Shown here one piece after another: positions 1-8,231 of a stretch of 64,000 nucleotides of DNA. This stretch comes from a virus, in the IMG/VR virus record IMGVR_UViG_3300009502_000028, positions 1 through 64,000 of that record. One strand, given 5' to 3'. Under the pieces are notes generated by a model. The model saw only the letters and a program-made list of their open reading frames with translations, had not been told where the DNA came from and did not search any database. Made by a program: the position numbers and the translations under genes. Within the stretch, counting starts at the first letter, position 1, and every line of letters starts with the position of its first letter.

Positions 1-112
1 AAAAAAAAAAAAAAAAAAAAAAAAAGGCACGGTGGGGGCGGCCGCCCCCCCCCCCCCTCCACTTACCATCCCCCCCCCCCCCCCCCCCCCCCCCCCTATG
101 GCATAGGCTACA
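1..112. other. Low-complexity contig edge (poly-A, poly-C)
   Basis: The window opens with 25 A, then a G/C-rich stretch containing a NotI-like GCGGCCGC and two long C runs. Nothing else in this AT-rich genome looks like it. It is most likely an assembly or library artefact at a contig end, so the biology should be read from about position 113. Confidence 0.7.
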
Positions 113-183
113 GGATAGGCATTTGCTGGCGTCTACGTGCCGATGGTGGCGATTGGATTTTAGTCTGGTATGTGGGTATGTAC

Positions 184-211
184 AAAAAAAAGGATCGCCC
201 CTTGGCGATCC
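184..211 (-). terminator. Rho-independent terminator
   Basis: Read on the minus strand, an 8-bp stem GGATCGCC/GGCGATCC with a four-base loop is followed by eight T. It lies downstream of the 161-codon gene at 241-726. Confidence 0.8.
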
Positions 212-240
212 AGTGAATTCTATTGGCCTATTCTATTGGC

Positions 241-726
241 CTATTCTAGGACCAAAAACCATGATTTCCTGGGCTTTTTTGCAATTGCGTTTTTGCGTCG
301 ACTGATTCTCCCTTCCTTGCTTGCATCGGAATTCCGATCCGCATCCTCTTCATTGCTCATTTGGATACCGATTGCCTGCCCGCTTTCCGTCATAACGACG
401 GAGAGATTTTGTTCAAATGTCCGATCGGGATACTTGTCGTAGCCGTTTATGGCCCTGGCGGCGGAGATGATGGCCTCTGTAGTCATTCCCTGATGTACGT
501 TTTTGGCGGTACCGTCAATGACGGCACCGTTTTCGATGAGAATGCGGGCGATTAAATTGCGGCAACCATTCCCGCCACTCTCGCAATCCGTCCAGCACGG
601 GCGAAATAGGCTAGGGATACCCATACCGGCCTGTACGGAAGCCAGTTCCGTTGCCGCCGTCCGAATTGCATTCTGGTATTCCGCACCATTTTCCAGCCTA
701 GGTCCGAAGAGTGATTTTGCAGTCAT
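241..726 (-). CDS. Hypothetical phage protein, 161 aa
   Basis: Not recognised. The protein has a cysteine cluster near residues 45-55 (CWTDCESGGNGC) and a strongly basic C-terminus (RRKNAIAKKPRKSW). It starts with ATG at 726. A TATAAT-like box lies about 35 bases upstream, and a clear terminator follows at 184-211. It appears to be a single-gene transcription unit like the next cassettes to the right. Confidence 0.75.
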   Translation of the reverse strand: MTAKSLFGPRLENGAEYQNAIRTAATELASVQAGMGIPSLFRPCWTDCESGGNGCRNLIARILIENGAVIDGTAKNVHQGMTTEAIISAARAINGYDKYPDRTFEQNLSVVMTESGQAIGIQMSNEEDADRNSDASKEGRISRRKNAIAKKPRKSWFLVLE

Positions 727-853
727 ATTTTGATTATTTAATTTGAACTATTCAGAGATTATACGTTTCGCAAAATAAAGCAAGGGAATAACTCTAATTT
801 TGCAAAATATCTGTAAATACCTATAAATGCGATGTTTACAGAAGCAAGGTTTA

Positions 854-875
854 TTAACTCTAAGGTTAGAGTTAA
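854..875. repeat. Dispersed perfect palindrome, first copy
   Basis: TTAACTCTAAGG followed by its mirror image forms a 22-bp palindrome. Full or near copies recur at about 1322, 1733, 2716, 3614, 4074, 5026, 5418, 6197, 7527, 8965, 9909, 11161, 14124, 16031, 16061, 16108 and 16141, always between genes. In the cassette region it sits between one gene's terminator and the next gene's promoter. The function is unknown; a regulator site, a replication-related site or a recombination linker are all possible. Confidence 0.8.
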
Positions 876-954
876 TTTTGGCGAAATCATTGATGTTTTG
901 GTGAAATTAATAGATTGGTGGAATAACTCTAACTTATCGGTGAAATGTACATAA

Positions 955-981
955 AAAAGCCCACCTTTTTAGGGTGGGCAT
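955..981 (-). terminator. Rho-independent terminator
   Basis: Minus-strand stem GCCCACC/GGTGGGC followed by a T run, directly downstream of the gene at 995-1240. Confidence 0.8.
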
Positions 982-994
982 GCGTGGGGATAAA

Positions 995-1240
995 CTATAC
1001 AAAGATTTTTAGCCCATTGGCTACACCCACTGGGTGTGCTCCGGCTTTGATGAAAGCGTGCGCCAGGACCATCGCCACCGTACGATTGCCCTTAGCTAAC
1101 CGTGAGAGCAAGGCACCATAATCCGCATAATGGTGCTGGGTTGTTTCCGGCTTCGCCTCTATTTGCGCCATTTCGGGCGCAAGGTCAATCGCAAGGTCGG
1201 CAATTAATTGTTTTTGTTTTTCAGTAAACATAGCGTTCAT
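995..1240 (-). CDS. Hypothetical protein, 81 aa
   Basis: Not recognised; mostly helical in appearance. The start is placed at the ATG giving MNAMFTEKQK because a promoter (TTGCAA, 16 bp, TATATT) ends seven bases before it, so the mRNA would begin almost at the start codon. A longer upstream ATG in the same frame would lie inside this promoter. A terminator follows at 955-981. Confidence 0.65.
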   Translation of the reverse strand: MNAMFTEKQKQLIADLAIDLAPEMAQIEAKPETTQHHYADYGALLSRLAKGNRTVAMVLAHAFIKAGAHPVGVANGLKIFV

Positions 1241-1352
1241 GTTTAACAATATACTAATTATGACATGAATTGCAAGAGATAATTTCAATTATTTTAGACA
1301 CCGGCTTCGCCAGGAGGGCGATTAATTCTAAGATTAGAGTTAATGGAATTGA

Positions 1353-1384
1353 TGTACAAAAAAAAGGCCCCGCACTTGCGGAGC
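1353..1384 (-). terminator. Rho-independent terminator
   Basis: Minus-strand stem GCTCCGC/GCGGGGC with AAGT loop and eight T, downstream of the gene at 1400-1639. Confidence 0.75.
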
Positions 1385-1399
1385 ACTGTTTTGGGTGGC

Positions 1400-1639
1400 T
1401 TATGCGTCTATGTACCGGCGCTTTGTCGTGCGGTGCCGTGATTCCATCCATTCCTCGGCATCCCTTGCGGCTTGAATTTGAGGTTTAACTTCCCGCATGA
1501 TAGATGCCCGCAAGGCACAAAAAGCTTCCCAATTATTTGCTTTGGGGTTGACCCTTCCCAGCCTTCGCATAAGGCGGGCAGAAGTTGCGACACTGATTTT
1601 ATTTAATTTACGTGCGATTCGGACTGTGTTTATGTTCAT
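1400..1639 (-). CDS. Small basic protein, possible HTH, 79 aa
   Basis: The N-terminal half (INTVRIARKLNKISVATSA, residues 3-21) looks like a short helix-turn-helix and the rest is basic and helical, but no family is recognised. The start is set at 1639 because TTGACA and TACTCT boxes lie immediately upstream, giving a leaderless-type transcript. It is a single-gene cassette with its own terminator. Confidence 0.65.
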   Translation of the reverse strand: MNINTVRIARKLNKISVATSARLMRRLGRVNPKANNWEAFCALRASIMREVKPQIQAARDAEEWMESRHRTTKRRYIDA

Positions 1640-1870
1640 GTTCAAGAGAGTATCAGAAAGTATTTGAATGTCAATTGGAATATCAAAATAATTCAAATTA
1701 TTTTAGACACCGGCGTTGTCAGCATAAGCGATCAACTCTAAGGTTAGAGTTAATAAATTTGCTTGCTTTTCGGTGAAATACCGGAAGAATGGTGAAAGTG
1801 GAGGAAGGAGGAGGAGGAAAAAACTATCTGGTGAAACTTAGTTTTTTTCTGGTGAAATCAACAAAAAAAG

Positions 1871-1901
1871 TCCCTCGCAAGATTACCAGTCAAGCGAGGG
1901 A
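1871..1901 (-). terminator. Rho-independent terminator
   Basis: Stem TCCCTCGC/GCGAGGGA with a T run on the minus strand, downstream of the gene at 1945-2382. Confidence 0.75.
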
Positions 1902-1944
1902 AGGACAAAGAGCACCGCCAAGTGCTCCGTGTATTCAAGATGTA

Positions 1945-2382
1945 CTAACTCCAATTCTTATTGTCATCTGTTCCCATTTTGGGAAATCCATTCTGGCGGA
2001 CGTATTTAATGAACCTATGCCAGTCCTCTATCGCCCACTTAGCCTGTGCCAGTCCGCATTGCGTATTGGGGGCGGAGTTACAAACCACTTCCCGCAAGAT
2101 TTTTATTGCGGCGATCTTATGATCGAGCGCAATATTGTTGTTAACATCAAAGCAATTAGTGTGGTGCAGATCGGCAATCAAATTGTCTGCCGTGATGGCG
2201 GGATTGAAGACGTTCGTGGCCGGGTATGGGCGGTGGTGCAGGTCGGCAATCAAATTGTCTGCCGTGATAGCATGGGAAACGGGTATAGCGTTCAGTCCCT
2301 CGATTTCGATTGTTAGTTCCGGTAAAGCGTAATGGTGCCGGACGATTGCGGTTAACTCCGATACTGTTAATGTAAGTTTCAT
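1945..2382 (-). CDS. Hypothetical protein with internal duplication, 145 aa
   Basis: The peptide AITADNLIADLHH occurs twice, 24 residues apart, encoded by nearly identical DNA at about 2166-2196 and 2238-2268, so a 72-bp in-frame tandem duplication is recent. No family is recognised. The promoter TTGCTT-16-TAGAAT ends seven bases before ATG. A terminator follows. Confidence 0.7.
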   Translation of the reverse strand: MKLTLTVSELTAIVRHHYALPELTIEIEGLNAIPVSHAITADNLIADLHHRPYPATNVFNPAITADNLIADLHHTNCFDVNNNIALDHKIAAIKILREVVCNSAPNTQCGLAQAKWAIEDWHRFIKYVRQNGFPKMGTDDNKNWS

Positions 2383-2426
2383 GGTTGTTATTCTACTGGT
2401 TATATTGAAAAAAGCAAGAATTATTT

Positions 2427-2633
2427 TTAATTTCCCGTTTTATCTTCCCCTCGTTCTGAAATTTCTTGATCTAGAATTTCTTGATACCGAGCCGCACAAT
2501 TCGCTGGGGTCCAGGCAGAACCATACCCACCGAACAACCAGGCACAGGCATCGACTTGTTCTTGCGTCATTGTCTTGACGGCTGCTTGATACCGTTGCAA
2601 TTTTTCTGTTCGACTTCCGTAGATTTTGTTCAT
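2427..2633 (-). CDS. Hypothetical protein, 68 aa
   Basis: Not recognised; aromatic-rich centre (CAWLFGGYGSAWTP). The start MNKIYGS is preferred over an upstream ATG because TTGACT and TATCGT boxes spaced by 17 bp overlap the longer frame and end six bases before this ATG. Confidence 0.6.
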   Translation of the reverse strand: MNKIYGSRTEKLQRYQAAVKTMTQEQVDACAWLFGGYGSAWTPANCAARYQEILDQEISERGEDKTGN

Positions 2634-2751
2634 GTCAACACGATACCGTTTTCCCGGTTTGAAGTCAAACACCTTTTGAAAATATTTTAGACACCGGCGT
2701 TGTCAGCATAAGCGATCAACTCTAAGGTTAGAGTTAATGGAATTGATGTAC

Positions 2752-2945
2752 AAAAAAAGCCCACGTTTTTAGGGTGGGTGTGAAAAAGTGGGCCGACAAA
2801 CTATCCTGACCGTGAAAAAGTGGGCCGTTAAACTACGTTAATTTCCACAATTACTAGTGTAAATTCGTTGGGAAAAGAGTCAGAATCTGAAATCAGATCA
2901 AATTCCTCTTTTCTGATACTATCAGAATTATTCTAAAATGTCAAG
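2752..2945 (-). ncRNA. Candidate small RNA: promoter without ORF
   Basis: A strong promoter (TTGACA, 17 bp, TAGTAT, around 2912-2945 on the minus strand) reads into about 150 bases with no plausible reading frame and ends at a hairpin plus seven T (2752-2782). The segment also has an inverted pair around AATCTGAAATCAGATC. A short non-coding RNA is the simplest reading; a decayed gene behind an intact promoter is the alternative. The rest of the 348-bp gap holds the hairpin at 2944-2971. Confidence 0.4.
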
Positions 2946-2971
2946 TCTGCCGTCAAACTTTCGGCGGCAGA
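2944..2971. terminator. Hairpin after the 156-aa gene
   Basis: GTCTGCCG/CGGCAGAC inverted repeat directly downstream of the stop at 2982. The T run is weak, so terminator function is likely but not certain. Confidence 0.5.
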
Positions 2972-2981
2972 CTAAAAAGGA

Positions 2982-3452
2982 TCAACTGTAGATATAGCTC
3001 CGCACACCTTGACCAATCCGCACCGTGTTGTCTTTGATAGAGATAATCCCAAAATCATCCGGTTCATCTCCCTGCCATTCAACATCTCCCGTAAGTGAAT
3101 ATCCCCGAGGTTCAATAAGATTCTTAATCAAATAGTTAATCCATTCAATGTATTCATAGAACTTCTCATTGCAATCCCAGATAATAGCCGTTCCATCATC
3201 GTTTGGCACCCATTGGCACCAATATCCAGGTTGAGTTTTGGGAGGGCAGTTATTGTCAAGAATGGTTTCATCCTTATCCTGACCAAATATCCCGGCCCCA
3301 TCTACATAGAATTCCCCTTCAATACCATACTTTGCATCAACCTTACGAGCCATCCGGCGTGTCTCCGAAAGCGTGGTTAGAAACTCTTTATCCTTTTCGG
3401 AAAGAGGTTTGTTTAGATTGAACTGACCAGTAAACTGCGTGTTGTATCCCAT
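2982..3452 (-). CDS. Conserved phage-type hypothetical, 156 aa
   Basis: Acidic, tryptophan-rich protein beginning MGYNTQFTGQFNLNKPLSE. I believe similar proteins occur in other phages, but no function is known to me. Upstream (3498-3640) lies a copy of the promoter and first codons of the gene at 3687-3977, which here give a 15-codon leader ORF before this start. Confidence 0.75.
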   Translation of the reverse strand: MGYNTQFTGQFNLNKPLSEKDKEFLTTLSETRRMARKVDAKYGIEGEFYVDGAGIFGQDKDETILDNNCPPKTQPGYWCQWVPNDDGTAIIWDCNEKFYEYIEWINYLIKNLIEPRGYSLTGDVEWQGDEPDDFGIISIKDNTVRIGQGVRSYIYS

Positions 3453-3497
3453 ATATGTATTTAGTTAATTATTATAAAATGTCTACTATCGTTTTCT

Positions 3498-3640
3498 GTT
3501 CCGTAGGTATTGATTTCATTGTCAACACGATACCGGTTTTCCGGTTTAAAGTCAAATACTTCCTACAATTTATTTTAACCTATTTCACCGGCAATTTCTC
3601 GCTCGCTCTTGTCGATCAACTCTAACCTTAGAGTTAATTT
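3498..3640 (-). promoter_or_regulatory. Duplicated promoter block with truncated leader ORF
   Basis: About 140 bp nearly identical to 3956-4097, including the palindrome, the promoter (TTGACT-17-TATCGT) and the ATG. Here the frame reads MKSIPTEQKTIVDIL and then stops, just before the start of the 156-aa gene. The promoter block was probably duplicated together with the 5' end of a neighbour gene. Confidence 0.65.
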
Positions 3641-3653
3641 CAAATAAACTATT

Positions 3654-3681
3654 GGAGCCGCCCATCTTTATGAGCGGCTCC
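3654..3681 (-). terminator. Hairpin terminator
   Basis: Stem GGAGCCGC/GCGGCTCC downstream of the gene at 3687-3977. Confidence 0.65.
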
Positions 3682-3686
3682 AATGA

Positions 3687-3977
3687 TTAAATTGCTTTTT
3701 CCCGATAGATATTATCCAGGAGTATGTAAACGGCTCCCCGGAACGGAGCGTCGAACCGCTCAATTCCGATATAGGGTATTACCCCTCCAGTATATGTAAA
3801 GTCCCCTAAGCTCACGTAAGGACGAAAAAAGGTAATTGCTTCTTCCGTCTTGTTGATGACGACAAGCTGATTAAATCCAGTATCTACTACTTCTCCAGTA
3901 CATAGGAGTCGCACGACATCACCGATACGGAGATTCCTGTCTTCTATCGTTATCTGTTCCATAGGTATTGATTTCAT
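3687..3977 (-). CDS. Hypothetical protein, 96 aa, beta-rich
   Basis: The start MKSIPMEQITIED is chosen because the promoter (TTGACT-17-TATCGT) ends seven bases upstream. The sequence RIGDVVRLLCTGEVVDTGFN looks like a small beta-barrel (SH3-like) fold. No function assigned. Own terminator at 3654-3681. Confidence 0.65.
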   Translation of the reverse strand: MKSIPMEQITIEDRNLRIGDVVRLLCTGEVVDTGFNQLVVINKTEEAITFFRPYVSLGDFTYTGGVIPYIGIERFDAPFRGAVYILLDNIYREKAI

Positions 3978-4204
3978 TGTCAACACGATACCGGTTTTCC
4001 GGTTTGAAGTCAAATACTTTCTACAATTTATTTTAACCTATTTCACCGGCAATTTCTCGCTCGCTCTTGTCGATCAACTCTAACCTTAGATTTAATTTCA
4101 AATAAATTGAAATTTCGATTGACTTTTCGTACGGTTTTCGGTACATTGTACGTGTACCTATCCTGGTCTAATTCCGATAACGTTACCGAAATAAAGCAAA
4201 TAAA

Positions 4205-4236
4205 AAGAGCGTCCAGCCCAATGCTGGAACGCTCCC
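4205..4236 (-). terminator. Rho-independent terminator
   Basis: Long stem GAGCGTTCCAGC/GCTGGACGCTC with five T on the minus strand, directly after the 208-aa gene. Confidence 0.85.
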
Positions 4237-4248
4237 TGTTAACCCGTC

Positions 4249-4875
4249 TTACACTGCAACGGCAGGACTGGCGATTGTTATTGGGGGCAATTCCGCCAAA
4301 GAATTGAAATCGGTTCGCAGTGCATTAATTTCAATGGATTTGCCATTATGACGAGCCATAATGAAATTTGCTGGCGTGATAACGAATTCCCGAACCCTGG
4401 TATTCTTAAGCCCCTTGCGAAGCTTGTTTTTGGCGATAGTCTTGTCACTAGACTTAACTTTCTTATAGGTGCCTTCCGTAATAACCTCTTTGCCGATGGA
4501 ATACCCTCGCACGTAGGCAATGTCCTTTACCGACACCTGGACGTTACCGTTACCCTCGGCAGTGTAATAACCCTTCTTTGTATAAAGCTTGTTGCTGCCC
4601 GTTGTCAAAGACTCCGTAATGCTGGCCACCAATTCATCACAGGCTTGCGCTTCAATGCCCGTAAGGCTAGGGCGCAAGGCAGTAAGGCTAGCCAGGTCAA
4701 CTTTCAAGCACCGCTCCCGCTTGACGTTTAACAGCAGCGTATGACGAGCCACTTCCCCGCTTTCCTTTGTCCGATAGAGCAAAGAAATGAAACGGGCCGA
4801 CTTGTTACCGTCCAGTAAGCTGACAAGGGCAGTGAAGTCTAGCACCGCTCCCGTATCAGTAGTTTTATTTAGCAT
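4249..4875 (-). CDS. Hypothetical protein, 208 aa
   Basis: Not recognised. It has a lysine-rich middle (KKVKSSDKTIAKNKLRKGLK) and a hydrophobic C-terminus. The promoter TTGCAA-16-TAAGAT ends six bases before ATG, so the transcript is probably leaderless. A strong terminator follows. Single-gene unit. Confidence 0.75.
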   Translation of the reverse strand: MLNKTTDTGAVLDFTALVSLLDGNKSARFISLLYRTKESGEVARHTLLLNVKRERCLKVDLASLTALRPSLTGIEAQACDELVASITESLTTGSNKLYTKKGYYTAEGNGNVQVSVKDIAYVRGYSIGKEVITEGTYKKVKSSDKTIAKNKLRKGLKNTRVREFVITPANFIMARHNGKSIEINALRTDFNSLAELPPITIASPAVAV

Positions 4876-5086
4876 GTCCTAATCTTACGGGTTGCCGGTT
4901 AATTTGCAAGAATATTCGCAACTTATTTTACTCTTTCCGGCTTTCCCCCGGCAACTAAGCATAGATGATGCCATACGCCAATTAATCGCCGATATATCGG
5001 CAATTATACTGTACCAGGACGAGTGATCAACTCTAAGGTTAGAGTTAATAAAATTGCTGATTGTTCGGTGAAAAGTACAAAAAAAA

Positions 5087-5104
5087 GGCTCCCCGAAGGG
5101 AGCA
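5087..5104 (-). terminator. Rho-independent terminator
   Basis: Stem GCTCCC/GGGAGC with a UUCG-type loop and eight T on the minus strand. Confidence 0.8.
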
Positions 5105-5124
5105 TGATTTGTGGGCGATTAAGA

Positions 5125-5316
5125 CTAATAACCGTTTTCAATGCGACGGCAACACGCATCACACTTGTCGTATTGGGGCATCAACATTACATGACGACCG
5201 CAAATGGAGCACACTTTCTCCACTGAATTATTCTGGCAGTGGCGATAGAACGACATTGTTTCGTCTCTATCCTCGCCGTCCAGTTCCCAATTACCGAAGT
5301 TATCGTCGTATGGCAT
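5125..5316 (-). CDS. Small zinc-ribbon protein, 63 aa
   Basis: CSICG near residue 36 and CDACC near residue 53 give a CxxC...CxxC pattern, typical of a small zinc ribbon that binds nucleic acid or protein. Transcribed from the repeated TTGCAA-16-TAGAAT promoter block also found before the genes at 5754 and 7014. Confidence 0.7.
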   Translation of the reverse strand: MPYDDNFGNWELDGEDRDETMSFYRHCQNNSVEKVCSICGRHVMLMPQYDKCDACCRRIENGY

Positions 5317-5497
5317 ATATTTATTTAACTATGGACATTCTACGGATTATTCCCGGTATTGCAAGACTTATTTTACTCTATTTTAGCCACCGGCAATTTC
5401 TCTCTCACAGTAGCCGATCAACTCTAAGGTTAGAGTTAATAAAATTGCTTGCTTTTTTGAGAAAAACCGAAATGATTGGAACACGAGGAAAAAAGAG

Positions 5498-5530
5498 TTT
5501 CCCACTTGACTGGTGAAATCAAGCGGGAAA
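5498..5530. terminator. Hairpin terminator with GGTGAAA loop
   Basis: Stem TTTCCC-CTTGA / TCAAG-GGGAAA with loop CTGGTGAAA. The same loop motif occurs in the terminators at 6289 and 7619. Confidence 0.6.
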
Positions 5531-5547
5531 TTTGTTTTATCTAGGTT

Positions 5548-5715
5548 TTATTCTTGGGCAGTACGAATCGCTTTTTTCGCTGCCCTTTTCACTGATATTT
5601 CATCGTTGTACCAATCTTGATAGCAACAATCGGGAAGATCGAGTAAAGACACTCCCGCTATCGCTTGAATTTCAGCATCTACTCTATCCAGCCATTGTTC
5701 AAATGTTTGTTTCAT
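5548..5715 (-). CDS. Small conserved phage-type protein, 55 aa
   Basis: Begins MKQTFEQWLDRVDAEIQAIA, then GVSLLDLPDCCYQDWYNDE and a basic RAAKKAIR tail. This W...G...DLPD...Y.DWY pattern resembles a small family found in phages and plasmids, from memory only. The promoter TTGACT-16-TAGAAT ends seven bases before ATG, and a terminator hairpin follows. Confidence 0.7.
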   Translation of the reverse strand: MKQTFEQWLDRVDAEIQAIAGVSLLDLPDCCYQDWYNDEISVKRAAKKAIRTAQE

Positions 5716-5753
5716 TGTTGATATTCTATAGGTTATTGTTGGAAAGTCAAATA

Positions 5754-6092
5754 TTATTTGTATGCGTGTTTAGTATCTTTCCGAAATTGTGCTGGGGAAA
5801 CGGTTTGGGTAGTATGCGGGCGGAATTCAAATTCACCCTTCGCATTCGTGGTGACATATCCATGTTCTGCTCTTGTGGTGGCTGGGATACTGAAAAAAGT
5901 ATCAGGAACATCTAATCTTACCATTACAAGTTCCTGTGTGCCCGCATGAATCACTATCCCCCTTCTACGGAATTGACCGTAATCAGTGTTCATCATTTCT
6001 CCTTCGACCCATGTAGTTGTGCCCGTCCCATACGTCGGGACAATGGACATACCGTAATAATTTCCAGTGCGAGGAAGTATTTGTTTTTTCAT
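5754..6092 (-). CDS. Hypothetical protein, 112 aa
   Basis: Not recognised. Threonine- and glycine-rich N-terminal part, then a segment VMVRLDVPDTFFSIPATT suggesting beta structure. The start at 6092 is set by the repeated promoter block (TTGCAA, TAGAAT) ending seven bases upstream. Confidence 0.65.
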   Translation of the reverse strand: MKKQILPRTGNYYGMSIVPTYGTGTTTWVEGEMMNTDYGQFRRRGIVIHAGTQELVMVRLDVPDTFFSIPATTRAEHGYVTTNAKGEFEFRPHTTQTVSPAQFRKDTKHAYK

Positions 6093-6288
6093 TGTCAACA
6101 TTCTACGGATTATTCCCGGTATTGCAAGACTTATTTTACTCTATTTTCCAGCACCGACAACTTTCCCCCCCGCTCTCAGTCTCTCACAGTAGCCGATCAA
6201 CTCTAAGGTTAGAGTTAATAAAATTGCTTGCTATTTGTTGAAAAACCGGAATGTTGAATGAGCGGTGAAAAAAAGGAGAAAAATGTCT

Positions 6289-6315
6289 CCCAGTCGATTG
6301 GTGAAATCGACTGGG
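6289..6315. terminator. Hairpin terminator
   Basis: Perfect 9-bp stem CCCAGTCGA/TCGACTGGG with loop TTGGTGAAA. Confidence 0.65.
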
Positions 6316-6344
6316 AAATTGGTGAAATCCACTAGTGATATAGA

Positions 6345-6378
6345 GTGATATAGTAACTGGTCTGTTCCAGCACTTCAC
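6345..6378 (-). repeat. Solitary CRISPR-type repeat at a gene end
   Basis: 34 of the 36 array-repeat bases, sense on the minus strand. It begins one base inside the TAG stop of the 190-aa gene, so the hairpin is the immediate 3' end of that coding region. Confidence 0.85.
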
Positions 6379-6950
6379 TAAACAATTGCGCCAAGGTTAA
6401 TATATTCCCGTTCTTTCCAATTGGGAATTCGACATAGGCTATACCCATATCGAAAGGTACTACCTTTAACCCATGTCAGGAAATCCGTTTTTATTCCATG
6501 TTGGAAAGAAATAATTTCAGTAAATTTAACCAAGTCACCGGCTTTCACTTTAGGCGCATTAGCTTTCCTGTTAATTCTATCCCAGCACCGCTTACGCCAA
6601 TTAATAGCATACTCGCTCGTTGTTGGGGTAAGCAAATTCAAAATTGTTTTCGGGCACTTGCTTTCGTATGGCCCCATATTTTCCGTCATGTCCTTATAGC
6701 CAAAAGTGTAGCCGTCTTTAGCATTAGGAACATGGCGAAGCAAACATACAATTGCGATAACATCTCTTTTGGCTGGCGATTCCGCCGTTGCCGGAATTTT
6801 AACTTCATACGCAATATAAGCGGTTGTCCACGTAGAAGAAAACCGGATGATATTACCGCTTCGGCCCTCGTCCGGCTTGTCATAGTTGAATGCTCGCTCG
6901 AAGAATTCTTTGGTTGTCTGTGAACCTTTATTTGTAAATGTCCAGCCCAT
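6378..6950 (-). CDS. Conserved mobile-element type protein, 190 aa
   Basis: Begins MGWTFTNKGSQTTKEFFERA and contains TAYIAYEVK and DVIAIVCLL. The opening and layout recall a family seen in phages and integrative elements, but the function is unknown to me. Its stop codon abuts a solitary CRISPR-type repeat. Confidence 0.7.
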   Translation of the reverse strand: MGWTFTNKGSQTTKEFFERAFNYDKPDEGRSGNIIRFSSTWTTAYIAYEVKIPATAESPAKRDVIAIVCLLRHVPNAKDGYTFGYKDMTENMGPYESKCPKTILNLLTPTTSEYAINWRKRCWDRINRKANAPKVKAGDLVKFTEIISFQHGIKTDFLTWVKGSTFRYGYSLCRIPNWKEREYINLGAIV

Positions 6951-7013
6951 AATATTTGTTTAGCTTTATTTGTTTAATTAACTATGAGTAGTATATGAGT
7001 TATTGCCGGGAAG

Positions 7014-7412
7014 TCAAATAGTATTGAATTTTATCCACACTTTACGATTCCCGGAAAGAGAATAATTCTTTCCTTTGCCCATTAGTCTTCGTAAAATCGC
7101 ATCTATAGTTGATTCCGCAAATCCAAAATAGTGCGCTGAAGGGAAATAGAGGCGACCGTTTAAGAGAGTCGGTTGTTGTTCCATACCGGATAGGTTCCAG
7201 GCCCAATAACCACCCGATTGACATAGTTTTATCAAAGAAAACCCCGGCTGTTCATTTGAAGATATAACCATTTGCAATGAATTAAGATTCAACGCAATAG
7301 GAAATATGTTGTCAATAGGGGACTTACACAAGACAACGCTCCCGAATTCGGTTTGACCCTTCCAAAAGACTTCGCCATCGGCACGTATAAGATTGATTGT
7401 TATTCGTTTCAT
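7014..7412 (-). CDS. Hypothetical protein, 132 aa
   Basis: Not recognised; alternating beta-like segments with glycine turns. The start MKRITINLIR is set by the repeated promoter block (TTGCAA-16-TAGAAT) ending seven bases upstream. Confidence 0.65.
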   Translation of the reverse strand: MKRITINLIRADGEVFWKGQTEFGSVVLCKSPIDNIFPIALNLNSLQMVISSNEQPGFSLIKLCQSGGYWAWNLSGMEQQPTLLNGRLYFPSAHYFGFAESTIDAILRRLMGKGKNYSLSGNRKVWIKFNTI

Positions 7413-7618
7413 TGTCAACATTCTACGGATTATTCCCGGTATTGCAAGACTTATTTTACTCTATTTTAGCCACCGGCAATTTCTCTCCCACTCTCACAGT
7501 CTCACAGTCTCTCCCACACTTGCCGATCAACTCTAAGGTTAGAGTTAATAAAATTGCTTGTTTTTTTGAGAAATACCGGAATATTGAATGAGCGGTGAAA
7601 AAAAGGAGAAAACTGTCT

Positions 7619-7645
7619 CCCAGTCGATTGGTGAAATCGACTGGG
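7619..7645. terminator. Hairpin terminator
   Basis: Same sequence as the hairpin at 6289-6315 (CCCAGTCGA/TCGACTGGG, GGTGAAA loop), downstream of the 83-aa gene. Confidence 0.65.
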
Positions 7646-7665
7646 AAATTGGTGAAATCAAATTC

Positions 7666-7917
7666 TTATTTCATTTCTTCCCGAATGAACCCATAAGATT
7701 CTAATCGTTCGGTAATACCATCTACCACGATTTCGCTACTGGTTTCCATGATAAATGAATTTCCCGGAAAAGACAACATCAAATTGATCTTAGTTACCCA
7801 AGATACTGCCGTTGCTGCTCCCAATAACCACATTTGAGTACGACCATACAATCCATCTCGTTTAATACATAACGCATCACATTGTGCTTGTGTCGGCATT
7901 GTGAATCTATATTTCAT
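7666..7917 (-). CDS. Hypothetical protein, 83 aa
   Basis: Not recognised. The middle (WLLGAATAVSWVTKINLML) is hydrophobic but too polar for a clear membrane helix. Promoter TTGACA-16-TATGAT about 24 bases upstream of ATG. Confidence 0.65.
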   Translation of the reverse strand: MKYRFTMPTQAQCDALCIKRDGLYGRTQMWLLGAATAVSWVTKINLMLSFPGNSFIMETSSEIVVDGITERLESYGFIREEMK

Positions 7918-8020
7918 ATTGTTTTATTAGAACTATCTATAATCATACCGGATTTTTAATGAATGTCAACGGTAATATTTAACTTCCGAAAGATAATCAG
8001 CTTGAATTGTTTTAACAAAG

Positions 8021-8194
8021 TCAAGTCTCCGTGATGGAAATTATTGTAAATTTATTACCAAGTCGAAGTTCACGCACTCTCCATGAATTTATTGCTGTCT
8101 TACAAGTTTCCATGTCGGCAGCTTCAACTATAACACGGTAAACCTTTGGTGCTAAAAAAGAAGTGCTGGATCGGTACTTAACGTTGAATTTCAT
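8021..8194 (-). CDS. Small hypothetical protein, 57 aa
   Basis: Reads MKFNVKYRSSTSFLAPKVYR and continues for 37 residues to a TGA. The promoter TTGACT-16-TATACT lies seven bases upstream. The same promoter sequence precedes the next gene at 8501, and a decayed third copy lies after this stop. No family recognised. Confidence 0.65.
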   Translation of the reverse strand: MKFNVKYRSSTSFLAPKVYRVIVEAADMETCKTAINSWRVRELRLGNKFTIISITET

Positions 8195-8231
8195 ATTTCA
8201 AAGTATATGAACTGTTTTAACAAAGTCAACA

